A stretch of DNA of 57,897 bases from Faucicola sp041855445 (GTDB taxonomy: Bacteria; Pseudomonadota; Gammaproteobacteria; Pseudomonadales; Moraxellaceae), in assembly GCA_041855445.1 (NCBI GenBank), contig JBHAEG010000060.1, forward strand, positions 1 to 57,897. The letters are read 5' to 3'. The first letter of the stretch is position 1. Every line of letters begins with the position of its first letter. Of this stretch, positions 26,197 through 34,210 are shown piece by piece. Both the position numbers and the translations under genes were made by a program. Under the pieces are notes generated by a model. That model had not been told where the DNA came from and did not search any database. It saw only the letters and a program-made list of their open reading frames with translations.

Positions 26197-26287
26197 TGGC
26201 GGAAGCTGAGAGATTCGAACTCTCGAAGGGCTACAAACCCTTGCCGGTTTTCAAGACCGGTGCATTCAACCGCTCTGCCAAGCTTCC
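26197..26287 (-). tRNA. tRNA-Ser (TGA anticodon)
   Basis: The gene is 91 bases including an encoded CCA. Acceptor arms GGAAGCT/AGCTTCC are perfect, the discriminator base is G, and a long variable arm (CAAGGGTTTGTAGCCCTT) marks a serine-type tRNA. The anticodon loop reads CTTGAAA, giving anticodon TGA. Confidence 0.97.
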
Positions 26288-26301
26288 GTTTTGTGCTGGA
26301 T

Positions 26302-26329
26302 ATTATATATAAATTTTGACATAAAGCAA
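26302..26329 (-). promoter_or_regulatory. Promoter of tRNA-Ser
   Basis: On the minus strand TTGCTT (26324-26329) and TATAAT (26302-26307) are separated by 16 bases, with the tRNA starting about 14 bases later. Confidence 0.6.
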
Positions 26330-26499
26330 GTGTTTTTTTTGAAAAATTAAAGTTTATTGATTAATAAATCATTATCCATCAAAAATACTAATTTTTAGAT
26401 AGTCATAACCATAATAATGAATAATTGGCACCATCATTTGAGGTTAGGAAAAACAAGATATTATATATAAAATTTGAGCTTTTCACAGAGTGACTAACT

Positions 26500-28230
26500 A
26501 TGAAAAATATTTATGATTTATCCAGCTACGAAACCTATCGACTGCAATCTATTGACCCGATTTTAACACCAAACTGGAAAAATTCTCTCTGTGAAATTAT
26601 GTCACAACTTGATACAGAAAGCCAAAACAGTATTATTCAACGCATTTTAAATCCTCGTGGCATTTATTTTGATACAGTCACTCAATCATTTCGAGCAAAA
26701 AAACCACTGACATTGCAACAAGTAATTTCAGAAAATATCCTTTGCTCCAACACCAAACTGATAAACTCTGCTAAAGAAATGCAAACTATCTTTGATATAA
26801 CAAATACTGATGTCACTGGTATCGATATTGCTGACCAAATTGAAGCAATGTTATCTAATTTTGATAAAATAGAAATTGATGAAACAAAAAACGAACATAA
26901 AATCAAAAATAAATTGCGTAAAGCCTTTTTATATCAGCTATCGACTTGGATTAATCATGTTACATTTGATGTTGAACAAGGCATTCGTCAATTAAATAGC
27001 CAAATTGCAAAAATTTACTTTATAGAAGTTTTTCTCAAGCAACAAATTCAAGGTTGGGATTTTCGATACTGGGACGCATCGGATATTGATTTTATTAAAG
27101 TAGAAAATTTTCCTGCATTTTTAATAACAGAAGTAAAAGCTCGCAAACTTTATATTGTAGAAACTTTAAATTACTGGTTTTTAGTTGGACAAACTGAAAA
27201 ATCTAATAAAAACCCCTTTTCGCTACGCCGTTTTTTATATGAGGATAGCCAAAATAATGGAGAATTTGTTTATATTACTAGTGTTATCGTACCAAAAACT
27301 CACGTAATAAATCATGAAACCCAAAAACTAATCCTGCAAAACTTATCAAGATTATTTACATTAGAACATAGCATTAGTGAAGATATTTTAAAATTTGCTC
27401 AAGATATAAAACATTATCAACATAAATATCTATATCCATTATTAAAAAAACCTTTATTATCTGATGGTAGTGATATTGAAACAGTCATCGAAAAACGTAT
27501 GATTGATTATGAAAAACAGCTTACTTTATTGGTTTTGCAAAAATTGCCTCGAATGTTTCAACAAGCCTTATTTAATCAAACCGACCAAGATTTTTTGTAT
27601 TATAAAACAGACAACTTCCTAAGAGAAACTATTGAAAATATTGAAGATTTTACATTGCAACCATTGGTCAGATATTCTGTTTCCGCCAGAACTATGTTGA
27701 TTAGATTACTGTCATTTCGATTATTTTTACAAAAAACCCGTCATATCTCCTGCGATAGACAACAAACTAATGATGCAAAACAACAACAGCTTAATAAACC
27801 TATTACCCAACTGATTGAACTGATAGAAGAGACTCAAGAAAATATCAATCATTATAATAATTTAAAAGAGCAACTATATAATTTTGAACAACGACAACAA
27901 GCTAAAAAAATTTGGCGGTTGTTTAGCTTTATTAAAAAACCACAATATACCACCAAAGATTTAGAAGTTTATTTAAATGATATTAATGAAAATTTATTTA
28001 TCTCTATTGTTAGGTTAGCAAAACAATATCGAGAAATCATTGTTTATCCAGAGTTTGAAATGGCGAAAATTTTTGATGAAAGTTATCGTCATTATGTTTT
28101 TTTAAACAAAGAACAGCATTTTTCTCAATTACCTTTATTAATTTATTTACCAGAAAATAGACAAAAATTAGATTTTAATTTATTGAAAAGATTGGTTTAT
28201 CGTGATTTTTCTAAAGAAAATCAAGAATGA
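26500..28230 (+). CDS. Unrecognised 576-residue protein
   Basis: I do not recognise a family. The protein appears soluble: no signal peptide and no membrane segment. It is rich in Asn, Gln, Ile, Lys and aromatic residues and mostly helical in pattern. A basic/aromatic middle part reads GWDFRYWDASDIDF, followed by FLITEVKARKLYIVETLNYWF, which loosely resembles a nuclease-like E-x-K strand, too weak to name. Residues about 425-480 look like a coiled coil (ELIEETQENINHYNNLKEQL), followed by KKIWRLFSFIKK. It lies between tRNA-Ser and a convergent XRE regulator whose stop is five bases away. It may be accessory or lineage-specific; no function is claimed. Confidence 0.6.
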   Translation: MKNIYDLSSYETYRLQSIDPILTPNWKNSLCEIMSQLDTESQNSIIQRILNPRGIYFDTVTQSFRAKKPLTLQQVISENILCSNTKLINSAKEMQTIFDITNTDVTGIDIADQIEAMLSNFDKIEIDETKNEHKIKNKLRKAFLYQLSTWINHVTFDVEQGIRQLNSQIAKIYFIEVFLKQQIQGWDFRYWDASDIDFIKVENFPAFLITEVKARKLYIVETLNYWFLVGQTEKSNKNPFSLRRFLYEDSQNNGEFVYITSVIVPKTHVINHETQKLILQNLSRLFTLEHSISEDILKFAQDIKHYQHKYLYPLLKKPLLSDGSDIETVIEKRMIDYEKQLTLLVLQKLPRMFQQALFNQTDQDFLYYKTDNFLRETIENIEDFTLQPLVRYSVSARTMLIRLLSFRLFLQKTRHISCDRQQTNDAKQQQLNKPITQLIELIEETQENINHYNNLKEQLYNFEQRQQAKKIWRLFSFIKKPQYTTKDLEVYLNDINENLFISIVRLAKQYREIIVYPEFEMAKIFDESYRHYVFLNKEQHFSQLPLLIYLPENRQKLDFNLLKRLVYRDFSKENQE

Positions 28231-28234
28231 TGAG

Positions 28235-28663
28235 TTAGTGATGCGTTTTATGAATTTTTTCTAGTAATTTAATTTGATTAGATAATTGTTTAATTATTTC
28301 ATCTTTTTGTTTTAATAATTCATCTTTGTGTTCTAGCATAAGCTTTAATTTTTCAATTTCAAAAGCCTGTTGTTTATCACTCACACCAGCATAATAATGA
28401 ATATTATTGGGTGCATTATCTCCGTGAATATCTCCATATTGATTTGTTAAATTAATTAAACCTTGTTTATTTAATGATAATAAATCAATCATATCAATTT
28501 CAAAAATATCGCTAATTTTTTCTAGTTTTTCCAAATATAGTTTACTTTCACCTCGTTCTAATTTTGCATAACTATTTAGTGACATATGCAAACGTTCTGC
28601 CATATCAAGTTGTGTCCAATCTTTCATTTCCCGCATCATACGAATTTTTTCATTGACCGTCAT
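28235..28663 (-). CDS. XRE-family helix-turn-helix regulator with coiled-coil tail
   Basis: A DNA-binding protein of 142 residues. The start is the ATG of MTVNEKIRMM with GGAG upstream; the frame reaches a TTG four codons further out without support. The helix-turn-helix spans about residues 5-60 (WTQLDMAERLHMSLNSYAKLERGESK), then ISDIFEIDMIDLLSL. The C-terminal part from about residue 95 is a heptad coiled coil (EIEKLKLMLEHKDELLKQKDEIIKQ), which may mediate oligomerisation. It is tail to tail with the unknown 576-residue gene. Its target is unknown; autoregulation is a fair guess. Confidence 0.85.
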   Translation of the reverse strand: MTVNEKIRMMREMKDWTQLDMAERLHMSLNSYAKLERGESKLYLEKLEKISDIFEIDMIDLLSLNKQGLINLTNQYGDIHGDNAPNNIHYYAGVSDKQQAFEIEKLKLMLEHKDELLKQKDEIIKQLSNQIKLLEKIHKTHH

Positions 28664-28728
28664 TAAAAGCTCCAATATTAATCATTTTTATCAATAAGCT
28701 ATCATAACTATAAAAAAATCCATTAAAA

Positions 28729-29217
28729 TTATTCTTCTGTTAAAATTTGTTGTTCCCAATAGCTCTGCACTGCTTTGTCACTTTGATATACTTTTGCAAC
28801 AATTGCTTCAGCTGGAGCATTATTGACAGTTTTCACCAATTGCACCCATAAATCAGGTGTGCCTACTTCAATAATTACTTGAAATAATGGGGTTAAATCC
28901 CGTTGCAACAATGATTGGTCTATCATATAGGCAGAAAATAAACAGGCTTTAGGATTTTTGTCATTTAATGCAGAAAATGCCATACCATCAAGCAATACTG
29001 GTACAGTAATTTTAAACGCTGGCAATAATTGCATGGCATAATTTGATGAGTTTGGTAATTTGACCAATTCAACAAATTGGCTAATCAAACCTTCATAATA
29101 ACGTTTATCTTCTTGACTTAATTGCCCTTTTTGTTGTTCTGTCACTAAAAAGGCAATACGTTGTTGGTCAATGGCTTGTTGAAGTTGTAAAAATTGTTGA
29201 TAGGCAGGCGATGACAT
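28729..29217 (-). CDS. Conserved-looking protein of unknown function (162 residues)
   Basis: No family recognised. The sequence is a soluble, mostly helical protein without signal peptide: a Gln-rich N-terminal helix (YQQFLQLQQAIDQQRIAFLVTEQQ), a middle hydrophobic part (FKITVPVLLDGMAFSALND) and an acidic end. Only a weak ribosome site precedes the ATG. Coding quality is good across the full length and codon use resembles the neighbours. It lies between the XRE gene and a tRNA-Asn gene on the same strand. Confidence 0.6.
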   Translation of the reverse strand: MSSPAYQQFLQLQQAIDQQRIAFLVTEQQKGQLSQEDKRYYEGLISQFVELVKLPNSSNYAMQLLPAFKITVPVLLDGMAFSALNDKNPKACLFSAYMIDQSLLQRDLTPLFQVIIEVGTPDLWVQLVKTVNNAPAEAIVAKVYQSDKAVQSYWEQQILTEE

Positions 29218-29246
29218 AAGTTTATCATTTTTTCATATCAATAAAA

Positions 29247-29270
29247 AACCCATTCTGTTGGGAATGGGTT
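29247..29270 (-). terminator. Terminator of the first tRNA-Asn
   Basis: AACCCATTC (29247-29255) and GAATGGGTT (29262-29270) form a nine-pair stem, followed on the minus strand by T's. Confidence 0.85.
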
Positions 29271-29287
29271 ATGAATTCATGCTTGAT

Positions 29288-29363
29288 TGGCTCCCCAACC
29301 TGGGCTCGAACCAGGGACACACGGATTAACAGTCCGATGCTCTACCGACTGAGCTATTGGGGA
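29288..29363 (-). tRNA. tRNA-Asn (GTT anticodon), copy 1
   Basis: 76 bases including encoded CCA. Acceptor TCCCCAA/TTGGGGA, anticodon loop CTGTTAA giving GTT, T arm CTGGTTCGAGCCCAG. It is identical to the copy at 32035-32110. Confidence 0.97.
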
Positions 29364-29384
29364 ACAACTCATCAAGTGTTGCGT

Positions 29385-29413
29385 ATGATATATATAAATT
29401 TATCGATTGTCAA
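29385..29413 (-). promoter_or_regulatory. Promoter of the first tRNA-Asn
   Basis: On the minus strand a perfect TTGACA (29408-29413) and TATCAT (29385-29390) are spaced by 17 bases, about 20 bases upstream of the tRNA. Confidence 0.75.
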
Positions 29414-29425
29414 GCATTTTATCAG

Positions 29426-31141
29426 TTATTCCGACTTTTTTTGTGGCGTATCTAGCACAGATTTTGTTAAAGCATTAATATCACCGCCGTTTTCTAGTCC
29501 TAATTCGTTTAATAAATGGTCAATCAATGGTGCTTGACTACGATAACGTAAGGCACTATTCACGATTTTATCAGGTAATGAATTATCATCTTGACTATTT
29601 TCACCATTAATGACCATGCCACTTTGACCGCTGGTCAAACCACTAACATGTAACACTTTAATACCATCAATTTGTTCAATGGGTTTCACACTTTCTCGAA
29701 TAATATTTGGCAACTGTTCAATGAGAGCTAAACGAATTTGCATATTAATTTGTTCAACTGATAGCATATTTGCCGCATGGTTTACTGCTTCTGCCCCTTT
29801 AGCATCGACTTCATATTGACGTTGTTTGGCTTGAGCAATTAACATTTGAGCTTCAGCTTCACCTTTGGCTTTTAAACGGATTTTTTCCGCTTCGGCTTCG
29901 GCTTCAATTCGCATCGCTTCAGCACGGTCTACCGATGCTTGTTTTTCTGCTTGGGCAGATATCCGAATGGCTATCGCTTGTTTTTCTGCTTCTTCAGTCG
30001 CTTCAATCAGTTTGACAGCTTTGGCACGCTCAGCGATTTCTTTTTCTTTTACAGTAATGACATTTTCTGCTTCTTGTACTGCTAAAGCTCGAGCTTTGTC
30101 AGCTTGGGCTTTGGCTTCAGATTCGGCACGAGATTTTTGAGCAACAGCGATTTGTCGTTCTTGCTCTGCCAGTTCTAACGCTTTTTGTCGTTCAATGTTC
30201 GCCTGTTCTAATGCCTGATTTTTGGCAATGTCTTGATTTTTGGTGTCTCGTTCAGCGATGATACGTTTTAAATCAATTTCAAGCTGGGCTGCAATTTTTG
30301 CTTCTTCTGCCTCACGTTCTTTGATGCTTTCTTCAGTTGCAATATGAGCTTTTTGTTCAGCACGGCGAATTGCAATTTCTCGTTCTTGCTCTAATTTGGC
30401 ATATTCTTCTTCACGAGCGATATTAATCCGACTACGTTCGGTTTCTAAGTTTTTGGTTTTTATTGCCAAATCAGTTTCTTGTTCAATATCATTACGCAAT
30501 TTTTTACGTTCTTCAATCGTTTGCGTTAGCCGAGTTAAACCTTCAGCATCAAAAGCATTTTGCGGATTAAAAAATTCAAATCCTGTCTGGTCTAATCCTG
30601 TTAATGATACTGCCTCTAACTCTAAACCATTTTTTGCCAAATCCTCAGAAACTACTTGTTGCACTGCTTGTACAAAATTTACACGTTTTTCATGTAACTC
30701 TTCCATTTGCATTTCTGCTGCTACGGCACGCAATGAATCAACAAATTTTCCTTCAATCAATTCTTTTAATTCATCAGGCGACATCGTTTTCATACCCAGC
30801 GTTTGGGCAGCTGTCGAAATGGCTTCTTGCGTTGGACGTACTCGCACATAAAATTCAGCAGTGACATCAACCCGCATACGGTCTTTGGTAATTAATGCCT
30901 GATTATTAGCTCGGCGAACTTCCAGACGCAATGTATTCATATTCACAGGAATAACTTCATGTAACACAGGCAATACAATTGCCCCGCCATTCATTATTAC
31001 CTTTTCACCGCCCATGCCAGTTCTCACAAACGATACTTCTTTACTCGCTCGGGTATATAACCGCATCAACGCAAAACCGATAAGTAATACTAATCCTAAA
31101 ATCAATCCTGCATAAATAATTATCATTGTGAAACTATTCAT
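29426..31141 (-). CDS. yqiK: Flotillin-family membrane protein YqiK
   Basis: An SPFH/flotillin scaffold of 571 residues, thought to organise membrane microdomains. One membrane segment lies at about residues 5-27, followed by the SPFH domain (FVRTGMGGEKVIMNGGAIVLPVLHEVIPVNM to about 220). A long Glu/Ala/Lys-rich coiled coil reaches about residue 470, and the C-terminal part contains IEQIDGIKVLHVSGL. GAGGGT precedes the ATG. It is the second gene of a two-gene operon with a YqiJ-type protein. In the related pairs the small partner is an NfeD-like protein. The precise cellular role is unknown. Confidence 0.93.
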   Translation of the reverse strand: MNSFTMIIIYAGLILGLVLLIGFALMRLYTRASKEVSFVRTGMGGEKVIMNGGAIVLPVLHEVIPVNMNTLRLEVRRANNQALITKDRMRVDVTAEFYVRVRPTQEAISTAAQTLGMKTMSPDELKELIEGKFVDSLRAVAAEMQMEELHEKRVNFVQAVQQVVSEDLAKNGLELEAVSLTGLDQTGFEFFNPQNAFDAEGLTRLTQTIEERKKLRNDIEQETDLAIKTKNLETERSRINIAREEEYAKLEQEREIAIRRAEQKAHIATEESIKEREAEEAKIAAQLEIDLKRIIAERDTKNQDIAKNQALEQANIERQKALELAEQERQIAVAQKSRAESEAKAQADKARALAVQEAENVITVKEKEIAERAKAVKLIEATEEAEKQAIAIRISAQAEKQASVDRAEAMRIEAEAEAEKIRLKAKGEAEAQMLIAQAKQRQYEVDAKGAEAVNHAANMLSVEQINMQIRLALIEQLPNIIRESVKPIEQIDGIKVLHVSGLTSGQSGMVINGENSQDDNSLPDKIVNSALRYRSQAPLIDHLLNELGLENGGDINALTKSVLDTPQKKSE

Positions 31142-31175
31142 AAAATACCCTCATGAAATTATAAATTTTAATGAT

Positions 31176-31808
31176 TTATTGACGTTTTACTAAATAAACG
31201 ATGCCTTTTTGACTGACAATTTTTAATAACTCACCACTTTTTAAAATCACATCAGTTTCTGGCTCTACCATCACATAATGTACCTGTGAAAAATTATCAA
31301 TCACTTTTGCTTGAGCAGGTTTATTTTTACTTGCTTCACCCAACACAATAGTTGCCGTTAAGCCAATTAAATCTTTATCGCTAATCGCTGTTGTTTCGTC
31401 CTTTGGAATAATTGGATGCAAAATCTGAGCCATTATACGCAACATCGGAAAGCTAACAACAAACGCATCAATACTTGCCAGCCACACTGACAAAGGGCTA
31501 CCTAAAAACTTAATTGCAACTGCCTGAATGCTAAAACCAGCAAGTGCAAAACATGCTAACCAAACTATCAATAAAATCGCTGTTGGAATACGTCCCAAAT
31601 ATAACCAATCTAAAAAACGTATACCAATGCTTGCATCTGTGCTAATATCAAAATCTGCATCAAACAACATATCTGGCACTAAATTATCTAAAAATGATAA
31701 CAAGCTACCAAACAAAAACCCAACTATTTCAAGGATTAATAATAGCCCTAAAATCGTCAAGGCAACACTAAAACTGATATTATATGAAGCTATAAAAGCT
31801 TGCCACAT
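31176..31808 (-). CDS. yqiJ: YqiJ family membrane protein with OB-fold (NfeD-like)
   Basis: Partner of the flotillin YqiK. The start is placed at the ATG of MWQAFIASYN because AAGGAGTTAGTG precedes it at ideal spacing and it aligns with the start of E. coli YqiJ. An ATG six codons upstream (31826) also has an AGGAT and cannot be excluded. The protein has 210 residues with three or four membrane segments in the first 140 residues, then a cytoplasmic OB-fold-like domain (DKDLIGLTATIVLGEASKNKPAQAKV...HYVMVEPE). The 34-base gap to yqiK indicates one operon. Confidence 0.88.
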   Translation of the reverse strand: MWQAFIASYNISFSVALTILGLLLILEIVGFLFGSLLSFLDNLVPDMLFDADFDISTDASIGIRFLDWLYLGRIPTAILLIVWLACFALAGFSIQAVAIKFLGSPLSVWLASIDAFVVSFPMLRIMAQILHPIIPKDETTAISDKDLIGLTATIVLGEASKNKPAQAKVIDNFSQVHYVMVEPETDVILKSGELLKIVSQKGIVYLVKRQ

Positions 31809-32003
31809 CACTAACTCCTTATTCATTATCCTGCCAATTTTTAAAATGATATAAATTATTGAAATTTATAATTTTTTGATAAAAAAAACCATTTTTATAT
31901 AATTTATAAAAAATTTTATTTATATAATCTATTTATACAATAAAAATTAACGTTTGTAAAGAGAGGCAATTAAGTTATTATTGACAAAGTTTAGACAATA
32001 AAA

Positions 32004-32029
32004 AAGCCCTCTCATTGACGAAAGGGCTT
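32004..32029 (-). terminator. Terminator of the second tRNA-Asn
   Basis: AAGCCCT (32004-32010) pairs with AGGGCTT (32023-32029). On the minus strand a run of T's follows. Confidence 0.8.
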
Positions 32030-32034
32030 GAATA

Positions 32035-32110
32035 TGGCTCCCCAACCTGGGCTCGAACCAGGGACACACGGATTAACAGTCCGATGCTCTACCGACTGAG
32101 CTATTGGGGA
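32035..32110 (-). tRNA. tRNA-Asn (GTT anticodon), copy 2
   Basis: Same 76 bases as the copy at 29288-29363, with encoded CCA and GTT anticodon. Flanking DNA differs completely, so the duplication covers only the tRNA itself. Confidence 0.97.
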
Positions 32111-32174
32111 ATAGCTGGTTTAACACAATCACGTTATCATTATACTTATCATCATGTTGTATTAAGTGGCGGAT

Positions 32175-32202
32175 ATTCTATCAAAATATTTGCTATTGTC
32201 AA
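32175..32202 (-). promoter_or_regulatory. Promoter of the second tRNA-Asn
   Basis: TTGACA (32197-32202) and TAGAAT (32175-32180) on the minus strand, 16 bases apart. The tRNA begins about 65 bases later, so a long 5' leader would be trimmed. Confidence 0.6.
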
Positions 32203-32215
32203 GGGAAATCTAAGA

Positions 32216-33118
32216 TTATTTTTTCAATTTAGCAAAAATCGTGATAATCGCAACTACTATCGCCCCTGCAACAAAGCCAACTAAACCGTTTGCCAAATTA
32301 GTCGTTACACTCGCAAAAATACCTGATAAGTCGGCTAAATGCTCAATACCATGATGAATAAAGCCTATCCCATGTACTAAAATACCACCGCCAACTAAAA
32401 ACATGGCGATAGTTCCTGCTATAGATAATAATTTCATCAAAATTGGTGCAAATGCTAAAATGCCTTGCCCTAATTTTTTTGCTCCAGCCGATGGCTTTGC
32501 CAATAAGTGCATTCCCAAATCGTCAAGTTTAACAATCCCAGCAACCAAACCATACACACCAATGGTCATTCCAATAGCAATCAATGATAAAGCCAAACTT
32601 TTTTCTATTAAAGTAGCTGAAGTCATCGTACCCAATGCAATCACTACAATTTCAGCAGATAAAATAAAATCGGTACGAATTGCCCCTTTGATTTTTTCTT
32701 TTTCATGAGCGACTAAGTCAATTTCGTCATTGGCATTGGCTTCTAAACGCTCTTCTTGTTCGCTATCGTGTGGTAATAAATGAGGCCAAAACTTATGGAT
32801 AACTTTTTCTGCTCCTTCAAAACACAAATAAAGTCCACCTATCATTAATAAAATCGTGACAAGTTGTGGCGATACTGCACTAATTAATAGTGCTAAAGGG
32901 ACTAAAATTAATTTATTAACAAATGAGCCTTTTGCCACACTCCACACGACAGGTAATTCTCGGTCTGCCCGCACGCCTGCCACTTGATTGGCATTTAATG
33001 CAAGGTCATCACCCAATACTCCCGCCGTTTTTTTCGTGGCAACTTTTGCCATTACTGATACATCATCTAAAATGACACTAATATCATCGATTAGTGCTAG
33101 TAAACTTGCCCCAGCCAT
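32216..33118 (-). CDS. DUF808 family inner-membrane protein (YedI-like)
   Basis: A polytopic inner-membrane protein of 300 residues. The N-terminal MAGASLLALIDDISVILDDVSVMAKVATKKTAGVLGDDLALNANQV is typical of the family when read in parts. A central charged loop (PHLLPHDSEQEERLEANANDEID) separates hydrophobic halves. The C-terminus is Gly-rich and hydrophobic (LVGGGILVHGIGFIHHGIEHL). Function is unknown in all members. GAGGAAAA precedes the ATG. It is monocistronic. Confidence 0.88.
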   Translation of the reverse strand: MAGASLLALIDDISVILDDVSVMAKVATKKTAGVLGDDLALNANQVAGVRADRELPVVWSVAKGSFVNKLILVPLALLISAVSPQLVTILLMIGGLYLCFEGAEKVIHKFWPHLLPHDSEQEERLEANANDEIDLVAHEKEKIKGAIRTDFILSAEIVVIALGTMTSATLIEKSLALSLIAIGMTIGVYGLVAGIVKLDDLGMHLLAKPSAGAKKLGQGILAFAPILMKLLSIAGTIAMFLVGGGILVHGIGFIHHGIEHLADLSGIFASVTTNLANGLVGFVAGAIVVAIITIFAKLKK

Positions 33119-33345
33119 AAATTTTCCTCAAAAAGTCATCAGTTCGTTATTTTGTCGCTAGTGTACGCCAGTTGTAGCAAAAAACAAGCCAATGTTTGTA
33201 TTTAATCTATTGTTGTTATTGATATTGTGTGAAAATTCTTATCTTATCATTAAAATGCTAACGATTATCTATTGACAAATGAGTTACTTGCATTATTTAC
33301 TATAATTTATGTTAAACTATTCATAATTTTTTATCAGGAAATTGT

Positions 33346-34167
33346 ATGTTTTTTAATCGTAATTTATGGCAAAAAACCAAAACTGCTAGTCTTTCAGCGG
33401 TATTATTAGCAGTGATGATATCTGCTTGCAGTAACGCCGAAACTAATAAATCTGCTTCAACCAGTAAAGAAACCAATTCAACTAAAGTCCCTGCCAGCTC
33501 AACAAGCAATAATGCAGAGCTAACAAAAATATTAACGGAAAATTTATCAAAATCGGGTATTAATGCCAAAATTATTTCTGCTTCTGAAACTAAAATGCCA
33601 AATATATATTGGGTAAAAGCAGAAGGTTTACCTGCATTTTTTACTGATAAATCAGGGGAATACATTATTCAAGGTGAAATCGTAAAAATTGGTGGTAATC
33701 AACCTGAACATATCAGTGCCAATTTAATTGCCGAAGATGCCAAAGCTGTACTAGCAGGCATTGACAAAAAAGATATGATTATTTTCCCTGCAACTGGTAC
33801 TACCAAAGGGGTCGTTTATGCCTTTACTGATGCAGACTGTGGCTATTGTCGAAAATTACACAGTGAAATTAAACAAATCAATAGCTTAGGTATTGAGGTT
33901 CGCTATTTAGCATGGCCTCGTAGCCCACAGTTTATGCCAATTATGGAAAAAATTTGGTGTAGTAAAGACCGAAATACGGCAATGACTGAGGCAAAACTTG
34001 GCAAAAGCATTCAAGCTCCTACTTGTGAAAATCCTGTGGCAAAACTACACGCTATTGGTGAAAGTTTAGGAATTAATGGTACACCTGCTATCTTTACCGA
34101 AGATGGTCATCAAATTGGCGGTTATTTACCACCGCAAGCTCTTGCTCAAGCATTAAACATCAAATAA
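33346..34167 (+). CDS. dsbC: DsbC/DsbG-type disulfide isomerase, predicted lipoprotein
   Basis: A thiol-disulfide isomerase for misfolded exported proteins, 273 residues. The N-terminal signal ends in MISAC with Cys28, a lipobox, so the protein would be anchored to a membrane; E. coli DsbC is soluble. A Ser/Thr/Asn linker (29-58) leads to the dimerisation domain (about 60-130). The thioredoxin fold follows with C165-GYC-C168 and a cis-Pro loop GINGTPAIFTEDG. AGGAA precedes the ATG. No dsbD is in the window. It precedes hom by 43 bases, which may be one transcript, as in some gammaproteobacteria. Confidence 0.92.
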   Translation: MFFNRNLWQKTKTASLSAVLLAVMISACSNAETNKSASTSKETNSTKVPASSTSNNAELTKILTENLSKSGINAKIISASETKMPNIYWVKAEGLPAFFTDKSGEYIIQGEIVKIGGNQPEHISANLIAEDAKAVLAGIDKKDMIIFPATGTTKGVVYAFTDADCGYCRKLHSEIKQINSLGIEVRYLAWPRSPQFMPIMEKIWCSKDRNTAMTEAKLGKSIQAPTCENPVAKLHAIGESLGINGTPAIFTEDGHQIGGYLPPQALAQALNIK

Positions 34168-34210
34168 TTTTTATTTATTTTGTTAATTTATTTTATTAAA
34201 GAGATTTTTT

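Noticed and set aside
30396..30851. 151-codon frame opposite the flotillin gene
   Set aside because: Its Ser/Ala-rich sequence is the antisense reading of the Glu/Ala coiled coil of YqiK; no ribosome site.
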